This document shows, in pieces, positions 55,013 through 64,000 of a stretch of 64,000 nucleotides of DNA (within the stretch, counting starts at the first letter, position 1; the number at the start of each line of letters is the position of its first letter). Below the pieces are notes generated by a model that made no database searches, was not told the origin of the DNA, and was given only the letters and a program-made list of their open reading frames with translations. The position numbers were made by a program, and so were the translations under genes. The DNA is from Diphasiastrum complanatum (Eukaryota; Streptophyta; Lycopodiopsida; Lycopodiales; Lycopodiaceae). Location of the stretch: the NCBI GenBank assembly GCA_029204225.1, contig CM055102.1:62909772-62973771 (forward strand). Direction: 5' to 3'.

Positions 55013-56947
55013 AAGAAAATAGCACCCATTCATCTTGATAAATTTGTCTATCCTCTATGATAACTAGAGATCTAATCAAAAGAAGAAGAAGAAAATTGTA
55101 CTCAAGCATCTACAGACCATAAAGTGTAGCAGAAATAACATCCACTAGGTAAATTAAATTCTCTACAAGTAAAATAACTTCCCTTGTGAGAATGTCTATG
55201 AGATCCATAGGTTCTCAATAAAATACTGGAGTAAAGAGATTCAAAACATTGATTCCAATTCTTACTCAATCGATAGATCAAGATTTAATCATCACACTTA
55301 GAATCATCACAATTCCCTATAATCCTCTAACAATAATTAAGTATCTATTTTTGATCCATCAATCATAAATATTTAGATTCGTATGATTCGTCAATCATAA
55401 TTTTCAGGAATAAAAAACCATACTTAATAGTTTATAGGATACTGGAGTATATGTCCAACATAACTCAGGAAAAGTAAGAATCATTCCAAAATCTTTCCAC
55501 TAAGAAAATATTGGATTTATGAATATTCTTCAGATAGGATTCTTTAACTGAAGTGCAAGATTCAAGTCACTATAAACCACTGGTAATTAAAGACTGAATG
55601 CATACCAAAATGACACTCATCTTCAACCACAAAAAATTTAGATTCACTATCTAGAACTAAATCTAGATATCCAAAGATCTGCTTAATACAATTCAGTCAT
55701 TATTCTCGGATTCATTATGATTCGTTATCCAGTTGAGCTCACTGGGATACAATCACTAATGATCTAAGTCCATTCCCTAACTAAGGAATACTCTAGCAAG
55801 AATACTATATATCCAATGCACATAATTTTAACTGATGAAGATTCACTAATCATGCGTCTTGCAAGCAATATAAACCAAAACTATAGGTTTCTACCGTACA
55901 ACACCACATTTAAATCCATATACAAATCATTCATAAATCTTCACCCAAAGATTTGTTAACTCTACAAGTATCTGTCAAAACAATACTTGATCAGATGTCT
56001 ATGTTCACCGACTAGGTTAAGTGCACCAAATAACTCTACTAACCAGGAATACACAATAGATTCATACAAGATTAATCGTGCACATAAGTGAATAATCTCA
56101 CTATGATCCAATACATAAAGACATTCTTATTTGGCAGATTCCTCTAGAACCCACATACGTTATTCACATATCTCACTAAGTTCTTGTAACTCAACTACCA
56201 AAGATTTTCTATTTCTCATGAGTAACATATTTGAGAAATCTCTGAGACGAATAACATTCACTCTCAACAGTTTTTCAATCCAACTTACCTCTAATTACAT
56301 GATTTCTTTCACTCAATCAACCCCTCACTAATCCTAGTACTAAAAATAAGATAAGGTTCATCCAATACAGAACTATTTGACTTAAATTCTGATCAAACTT
56401 ACTCCTATTCCAATCAAAATGGAATAGGTGACCTTTGACCTTTCACTGTACCACTTATAGATAATGATCCAATATGAAACTCATTTTAGTTCCAAATTGT
56501 CCACACAATCCCTAGAGAATTCCACTTATTCAATAAGTTCCAATTATGTATCTTACTCTGACTCTATCTGAAATTCCTTTCAGATCAAATCTCATTTCTA
56601 TACCCTGGCTGGTTCTCTTCCAAAAACTATGCAACCCACAGATTTCTGAATAGAATTTTATCCCATCACTCCACCCCTCCTTTTAATGAAATTATCAATT
56701 TCAATAAAAATTAACTGGAAAGATGATATATGAGATGTCCTAAAGTAATTTTATTAGAAAGGTCACTTCCTAAGACTTGCTAGAGTGAGACTAACCTTTA
56801 TTGATGGATTTGTTGGACTCAACTTGTATGTATCTTCTAAAATGCAAACTCGATTCAAACATATGTTTTGAAACCAACTCACTTTAAATATATGCTGAGA
56901 AACCAACTCAACAAGACTATCAAGGCTCTAAAATCAAAGAATGGTGG

Positions 56948-57658
56948 CATTAGAGGAGTTCTAAATCCAAAAAAGACCCTTTATAAAGATACTTTCAATA
57001 TTTTTTCTCAAATTTTGCTTACACATGGACCAATCAAAACACTCAAATTTGAAATCTACGTAACGTAGCTCATTAGAATTGAAAAAAAAAAGGTTTCTTA
57101 ATAATGCTATAATTCGGCGCCGGGGGCAGCCCACAAGCATGACATGTTACTCATAGTATAATATGCAATTATCATTTAAAATAGGATAACTTTTTAACTG
57201 TAGCTCCAATTGAGACAAAAATTCTACCCTTGGAAAGCTCTGAACGGGAGCTTTACAATGGTACCCTACATGCCTACTTCCAAGCTACCGTTCAAAAGTT
57301 ATGGCTGGGTACTCTATCCACGCACAAGAGAGCTATGTGGACTTTTTTTTTGGTCTGAAACTTTGACCGGCCATAACTTTTGAACAGTAGCTTGAAAGTA
57401 TCATGTAGGTACCATTGGAAAGCTCTCGTCAAGCGCTTTCCAACAATATAATTTTCGTCTCAATGGGAGCTACGGTTAAAAAGTTAACTACAAACAATAA
57501 TGTACATAGAATGGTTAAGCATCGAAACTAGTGCGGGCAGAAATGAAAAAGAATTTGGGCAGAAAAGGAATTTATTTTGGTAATTTACATTAATAAAATT
57601 TGTCAATCTACATGGCATTTCTTAAAAGGTCTTTTTTGGACTCAGAGTTTCTCTGATG
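56948..57658. mobile_element. Foldback/MITE-like element, 711 bp, copy 2
   Basis: It has the same length, ends and site as 31954-32664, with scattered single-base differences. It therefore moved with repeat R rather than inserting twice. Confidence 0.8.
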
Positions 57659-58215
57659 TTGATTATTGGTCAAGCTATACTTGAAGGACAAACATAATCA
57701 ACAACATGCCTAGTTACGAAACTTGAAACTAATAATCTATGGACAACAATCGCAAATAAAAACTCTCGGTCCAGTACAATCAAAGTGAGGCTTCAATGTT
57801 ATTTGAGATTACAAACAATGTTGCAATGGTATGGCACATTTTGATAAGTAAAGAAGTCGAATGATTAGGCAGCAATAAGTAGCAAATCACCTGAAAACTG
57901 TAATTTAAAAAGAAAACTAAAAAATGCTACTATTCATCCTTAGAACAAACCTCGGTATACTGTCGAAATAGATGTTGGTTGATTCTGACGAACCTTTAAG
58001 ATACTTAGCTGACAAACTCAGCTGAAGACTGACTTAGCGCCCACTGATTTGCGCTAGCTTCAAGCTCTTGTACTCAGTTTTGATTATTATCAGAGTGTAT
58101 TTTTCTCTACACTATGTTTTTGGTTCCATTGTGCATTGCGGTATTCATTTCATCTTGAACTCATAGCTAGTAATTGACACACTACCGATCTATCCCCATC
58201 TGCTCACCACTTTCG

Positions 58216-58540
58216 CTACCCACCATGTTTCCACAAATTCCTACATGCCAGTTTATATAAGTATCCATGTCTCATGCAGAGTGCAAGGATCTTATTTGTC
58301 CTATCGATAATTTGGCATTGATCAGACTCAAACTCTACCCTATGACCTAAATCAGCAATTCTACTTACTGATAACATATTTCTAGTGAGTTTAGGTACAC
58401 ACAAAATGTTTGATAGTAGTTTGAATTGATCATGCTAGAACATCACTCTTACAGTGCATTCATCTTCAATAGTATGTGTGCTAACATCGCCAAGTTGAAT
58501 TCGTGCACGTGTCAATACACCCATGTGCCCCTCATTAATG
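58216..58540 (-). pseudogene. Copia protease/pre-integrase relic in repeat R, copy 3
   Basis: VPKLTRNMLSVSRIADLGHR, VEFESDQCQIIDRTNKI and MRHGYLYKLACRNLW are open over 62 codons (58404-58216), with the protease end upstream. The blocks match the copia order and are the clearest of the three copies. A copy at about 36915-37200 lacks the last part. Confidence 0.75.
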
Positions 58541-58700
58541 AGTCAAAATGATGCGTACAGATAGACACGTGGACCACTTAAATGATGCCACATCTACCGG
58601 CTTTATCATTTTTCGTCAAAAATTCAGTTTTTTCATGGAAATATCGATCTCAAGTGCATTGAACAGGCTTTTAGTATCGCTTTTGAGTGGGGTACATCGG

Positions 58701-59273
58701 CTAGAGAAAATCAAAATGAAAAAGTGTGCTTGAGAGTATTTTTGATAGCAAGACAGGGTGAATGTAAATGAGAGATACAAGACTGCTAGGGACAAAAGGA
58801 ACTTGACAACTTTTAGATTGGCAAAAATCATAAGAAGAAAGGTCACCAATGTCGCAGATGTCTTGGGAAAATATTTCCAGCTGAGAGGCACTATCCTCGT
58901 CAAGGTCATCATTAAAGACAAGATGATGTGGTGAAAGAGGTGCATCAGATATGGAAGGGGAAATAACAATAGGTGTGATACCATTTTCATTTTCCAGACA
59001 CATGAATACTTTTCTAATGTGTAAATTACAGAACTTATCTTCTTCTTTAAATCTTTCGACGAAATCATTGAGACGATTATAAAGATTTTACATTAGACTC
59101 AGAGTATCTTTCTTCTGAACAAACTCAAGATAGATCTTAACCCAATCAATAGTCTCAAGTAAATCAACAAGACAAAGAATCTTATCCTCAGGTCCAGTAG
59201 AAGAACAAGTGGCCATATCAGTATCGATGATAAAATTATTCATTTCAACAGCCTTTTTCATACAGCAAATCAA
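58701..59273 (-). pseudogene. Unrecognised conserved reading frame, copy 3
   Basis: The same frame as 33709-34329 with the same single TAA (59088-59090), here with TIDWVKIYLEFVQKKD and the DDLDEDSASQLEIF end. All three copies differ by a handful of residues. The N-terminal end is cut by a deletion near 59307. Confidence 0.45.
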
Positions 59274-59441
59274 AGTCTGAACAAAATGGTTAGGCGGAGG
59301 AAGGCGCTAGTATCCTGAAATCATCTTGTTGTGGACTAAATCATGCAAACATAGCTTTGTTAGCTTATAAATCGGATAAAAGGTAAGAGCTTCAATACTA
59401 TCCCAACCAAGGAATAGTCAGATTTACACCACCAGGATGCA

Positions 59442-59462
59442 AGAGAGAGAGAGAGAGAGAGA
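59442..59462. repeat. Short (GA) microsatellite in R copy 3
   Basis: About 21 bases of GA, in the same place as in R copies 1 and 2. Confidence 0.95.
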
Positions 59463-59839
59463 TACAAGACTGCACTTAGTTCCTCTTGACAAAGCAAGAC
59501 TGAAGCTCTTTGAAGCCTTTATTCATAATCCAGCAAGGTAAAATACAGCTGAAAAGTAAAACACAATACTACAAAGCACCATAAAGCATAACCACTTTCA
59601 AGACATCCAGCTGATACCTGCCACCATCCCACAAACCAAAACTGCTCAAGTTAGTTTATTGAGGAAGACAGGTTTCATAGCTGAACAACAGTTGTTATTT
59701 ATGTCCAAAAGAAGTTATCGACTGAATTGTTGATCCCTAGAGCTCCTTTTAGCCGATCTGTGAGGAATGTCACCCTGCCACTTTGGCTTGATGTTCGTTT
59801 TGCCGTGACAGCCATGCAGGTCTTATAGGGTGCTCATGT

Positions 59840-60433
59840 CCCAGTTTTTTTGAGGATTCTAATCTTCTGGACGTGCATGGTAAGCTTGTTGCCATCATGC
59901 CTAAATATTTTGTTATTCTCAAACGACTTCGAGACAGGTATTCAGGGTTTCATGTGGATAATGCCAACACCTCCAGAGACCTGCCTCTGGATAGATTAGA
60001 CTTGCCAACTACCTCGAGGAAAAGGAAGCAGGCTGTCCCAAAGAAAATTGGATGTCGTAGGCTAGCTACTTCCCTTTCTCCTAAGGTAATACCTACAAAG
60101 TCACCCCAATTCGTTCTGTCCTCTGAATTAGGCTCTTATTCGAAAACATGATCAGCCTCTCCTCCTCCTATTACTCGTCCACCTCGTCAAAAGGTTTCTT
60201 TGCCGAAGGTGGAGATAACCCAAGAGGAGCTGGACAAAATAACTAAGAAATCTATAAATATTATGTTGGCATCTAATTCAAAACCTATACATAATCTTTT
60301 TGTTAGAATTCCATATGATCTCAATCAGATTTTTTTTTATTCTGACCATTACAATCAATACGAATCTTATTCAAGCAATAAAATTGATATGCTCAACAAT
60401 TATTTTGACTTTTTTTCTTTCAGATTTAAATAA
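59840..60433 (+). pseudogene. Unrecognised plus-strand reading frame of repeat R, copy 3
   Basis: A single frame runs from about 59840 to a TAA at 60433 with one TGA at 60149-60151. It encodes LLDVHGKLVAIMPKYFVILK, RYSGFHVDNANTS, a basic RKRKQAVPKK patch, a Pro/Ser-rich linker, VEITQEELDKITKKSIN and HNLFVRIPYDLNQIF. Charged and hydrophobic residues alternate as in a real protein. No start codon or family is clear. Confidence 0.45.
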
Positions 60434-61425
60434 AAGCTATAGATTAGGTCCCAAATTTTGTACAGAGCTTAAAGATAAAACTTCAGAGATCTGATTATTG
60501 AAGCCCGCCAAAAATTTTTGTAGCATAATATTAGTATGGATTTGAAGGGAGTTGTTTTTGTGGTGAGTCCATTTTTTGTGGGTGCTGTGTAGGCAAAAGA
60601 GGTTGATTTTGAAAGGGTTGTATATTTCATCGAGTATTGTCCTGTGGCCAAATTCTACTTGATTCCATATGAGAATAAGTAAGGTTTGCTATATGTTGTT
60701 GATGTCTTTTATTTTGATGATTATACTCATGTCAGAAATGATTCTAATTTTCATTATGATTGTTGTAGTCGGCATTGGAGCCTGAATATTCTTTCTATAA
60801 AAACAAATGAGGGAGTATCAAATTTTCCATGTGTAAAAATAAACTCAAATGAAAATACACATAGAGAATTTGTTTCTCTACTTCATGATGTCGTTCGTGA
60901 AATACTGACTATGGCCACTTCTATTGGGGAGATAATTATCAAATCTCTCAAGGTATATTCAATTTATCCCTAATATGCATCTCTTTTTTTATTATTTTAA
61001 ATCTATCGTCATAGTATGAATAAATTGTAAGTCATAATATTAATAATTTTCGTTCAATATCTACAGTGTGTACAACAAAGGGATGCTTTTAGTTGTGCTT
61101 GGTTCGTCTTGTACAATACAAAGCTCTTTTTCAATTGGTACAATCTACAAGTCGATGTGGTCATCACTCAATACAAGTGGAGTGGTACAATACAAAGCTC
61201 TTTTTTCTAGTGGTACAAGCCGATGTGGATCCAAATCTAACATCCATTAACACTAAGATTAACACTATGTCCATTACCCTAAGATCCATAATGATAATAG
61301 CTTACTCTTTCTCTCTCTCTCTTTTTCTCTCTCACCAAAAGCATAAGAAATAGTAATTCCAATAACATTCAGATCCAACAATTAGCAAATACAACAAAGC
61401 ATGAGAGACGGAGGAATAGAGTTAG
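60434..61425 (+). other. Segment present only in R copy 3
   Basis: R copy 2 lacks this stretch (junction 38929/38930). A frame at 60686-60973 (95 codons, with YVVDVFYFDDYTHVRNDSNF and HREFVSLLHDVVREIL) looks protein-like and may continue the 59840-60433 frame after shifts. Tandem repeats of TACAATACAAAGCTCTTTT type lie at 61115-61215. Confidence 0.4.
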
Positions 61426-62790
61426 AGAGCAAGGACATTCACAAGTCCATTCCATAAGAGAACCAATCTACTTGTATTGAAATGAAGATGAAAACATGAG
61501 GAGCAACTCGAGTTTGCTCCTATTTATAGTGGAGAGGAGGACCTTAGCCTCAAAATCCTATTGGCCCATTTCTACCTCTCTAACTATTCATATTTACAAA
61601 AGAGTGGGAATCCATTCAATAATTGGAGGGAACCAATTTGAAATTGAAATTTGGTGGGAAACACAACTTTATTCACTAACTTGACATTTAGGCATGTGAC
61701 CATCGGATTGGACTTACACATGCAGGATGCCAAATCCCTCTCACTTATTAACTAGGATTACGGTTGTCTCGATATCCGCGAATCCTCCAATAGTATCCCA
61801 CACCAAAACTGGTGGCAGTCCCACGACACCAACCTCAAAGCTTTAATGCAAATTTTCAATAATAGCCATATAGGTTCGGTGGCCATTCATTATAACCTTA
61901 TTTATTTACAAATGGGTAGTCGACACATACAAAAAAGTGTCCCAAGATAATGCTTGTTCATTTTGATCCTTGTAGATAGGTGCAGCTGACATTGTTGAAG
62001 TTAATGACCAGGCTACATAATTTATTTTTTTTGACATTTTAAAAAATTTGTAACTTCCTCGACACTTAACGGAATGAGAAATTCCCGGAGATGGTGCCAA
62101 AATTGTAGTGGAATTATTTCCTATCCTATCCTCATTCCAAGATCCAAGCATCAGGAGATGAAGGTAGTCGTCACGCAGAGGTTCGATCCTCAGATTTCAG
62201 CATGTATGAAAGATCCACATCCAACTCTAACATCCATTAACACTAAGATTAACACTACATCCATTAACCCTAAGATCCATAATGATAATAACTTACTCTT
62301 TCTCTCTCTCCCTTTCTCTCTCACCAAAAGCATAAGAAATAGTAATTCCAATAACATTCAGATCTAGCAATTAGCAAATACATCAAAGCATGAGAGATGG
62401 AAGAATATAGTTAGATAGCAAGGACATTCACAAGTCCATTTCATAAGAGAATCAATCTGCTTGTATTGAAATGAAGATGAAAACACGAGGAGCAAGTCAA
62501 GTTTGCCCCTATTTATAGTGGAGAGGAGGACCTTGCCGTCAAAATCCTATTTGAAATTGAAATTTGGTGGGAACCCCAACTTTATTCACTAGCTTGACAT
62601 TTAGGCTTGCGACATCAAAAGTCCCACGAAAAGGCCTAAAGTCCTTCCATTGACTTTCTAATTATCAAATCTCTATGTGACGATTGGGTTGGCACACGCA
62701 GGGTGCCAAATCCCTCACTTATTAACTAGGGTTATGGTTTTCTCGATATCCGCAAACCTTCCAATAGTCCACTGGCTTCCAAGTCTTGAT
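61426..62790. repeat. LTR-like unit pair with TATA boxes, copy 2
   Basis: Partner of 38931-40330. TATA-like CTATTTATAG boxes are at 61520-61529 and 62509-62518. The second unit has lost about 90 bases (near 62548) relative to the first copy. Confidence 0.65.
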
Positions 62791-62829
62791 CGAGTGGCAT
62801 CCATTTACTCTTGGGTTTTTCCATTCTTG

Positions 62830-64000
62830 ATAATGGAAGCATAGACTCAACACGTACTGTTCTATTTGGTAGCAAAAGCACATGGAAAACATTTTGATTC
62901 TGCATTCTATTTCTCCATTTGATTTTTTGTCCTAGCCTTCATCCATAAGTTTAGATAATAAACTATCTGGTAAATTTTTGCATACAAACATTATTGTTTT
63001 GTGTACATTAACGCTTGAAAAGAAAACCACAAATATATTCAAAAAAATATATTGGGAATGTACATTGAGTCATAAAAGAAGATTCCATAATCAACAAGAT
63101 CTTTTGCAATTCTACATCTATATTGCAGATGTCCAATATCAGTGTGTCTTACATCTAACACACCTGCAAGAGACCCACTTGGCTCCCATTCATTTATATT
63201 GGATGGATATAAATCTGCAAGAGAAAAATGATCAGATTGGCCACTTTAGTAATAAATGATAAGGAATGATGAAAAATCAAAGTATTGTAAAATATCAATA
63301 CTCACAATTGTTTTTTTTTGTGATCCTAATGGTTGATGAATCCTTGGACATTTATCTCTCAATGCACATATACATGTTAGACTAAAATTTTGGAAATAGA
63401 TTTTCCTCCTGATGATGTTCTTAAGTCCAAAATTTTGGCCTTCCCATAAGATCGAAATGATGGAGTTTTCTGATCTCCCTCAGCCAGACCTGCCTTCTGC
63501 CATGTCTACGGCCAGTATCAAGGGGGACACGGGCACGAGAAGGCTGTACAGTGGTTATGGCACAAGCACTGGCTTTGGTCCTAGCCATCATGGTTAGATA
63601 TGAAAGAAGGACAAAAAAAAAATATTTGCAGATGAAAAGACACAAAAAAATTTGCGGAAGAAAGGACACAAAAAAATTTGCAACAGGAAGCTTGAAAGAT
63701 TGAGTATTGATTTGGAGCACAGGATTAGTAACAGAAAAAATAAAAAGAAAGTGAAGTTCCACGCTTGAAAGCAATATTGGAGATATCACGGTATCGGTCT
63801 CGAGCGTAGTAGATGATGGCGGATTCTAGAAGGCTGTTGGACAGGCTTGAGATCGATATTGCGATGTAAAACACTGAAAATTTGTGAGGAAAAATGAAAA
63901 ATCCGTGGAGGTATTTATAGAAAAAAAATTACACGTGTGAAAAACTAACGAGAGACATGTGGCATCAATTCAGTGGTCCACGTGTCCATCCGTACAAATC
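62830..64000. repeat. Copy of 40380-41535 (continues past the window)
   Basis: Nearly identical to the first copy, including the small Arg-rich minus-strand frame (63421-63789) and the start of the ATATCG motif module. The duplication runs out of the window. Confidence 0.85.

Larger units (their letters stand above)
55013..60433. repeat. Repeat R, long copy 3
   Basis: Partner of 30363-35459, extending 350 bases further left. It breaks into the TNP2 scrap at 55013. This is the best-preserved copy for the copia relic and the plus-strand frame. Confidence 0.9.

Overview
The window looks like a land-plant nuclear genome in a transposon-dominated, probably heterochromatic stretch. Three things point to this: the coding relics are Ty1/copia, Ty3/gypsy (including a chromovirus chromodomain) and CACTA-type transposons; several relics keep plant-like GT-AG introns; and LTR elements in four places use the initiator-Met tRNA primer site. 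I see no host gene I would call intact, no rRNA or tRNA gene, and no CRISPR array. Which plant it is cannot be told from the sequence.

Layout. 1-1.2 kb: a dispersed repeat ending in a (GA)37 tract, then a G-rich tract. 1.8-4.1 kb: a 5' piece of a Ty3/gypsy element (gag, leader, PBS, LTR) on the minus strand. 4.7-5.3 kb: a complete chromovirus-type LTR plus PBS on the plus strand. 6.1-8.4 kb: a DNA transposon with palindrome-rich ends and an almost intact, intron-containing minus-strand gene. 9.5-18.5 kb: a CACTA (En/Spm) region with TNP2-type transposase relics, partly duplicated, a SET-like fragment, a TNP1-like gene with clean small exons, and a GC-rich palindromic array that ends in a CACTA-type terminus. 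18.7-19.2 kb: an inverted copy of repeat R.

19.8-25.4 kb: two head-to-tail copies (B and C) of one dead gypsy element that share the same lesions. A 4.9-kb copia element (25.4-30.2 kb) abuts copy C; its protease region is deleted and one LTR is truncated. From 30.4 kb on, most of the window is a large repeat (R) present as a long version at 30.4-42.1 kb, with an internal partial duplication, and again at 55.0-64.0 kb. R carries a 711-bp foldback element, a copia protease/pre-integrase relic and two unrecognised conserved reading frames. Between the two R blocks (42-55 kb) lie GA microsatellites, an inverted piece of R, a second CACTA fragment with a paralogue of the 7-kb transposon gene, an LTR element next to it, a chromodomain relic, and inverted copies of CACTA-derived sequence.

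The genes do not form a pathway. The window records nested insertion, illegitimate recombination and segmental duplication. The points I find most worth following are the paralogous transposon gene pair (7 and 48 kb), the palindromic CACTA terminus, the foldback element with an empty site inside the same window, and the gypsy tandem that copied an already dead element.
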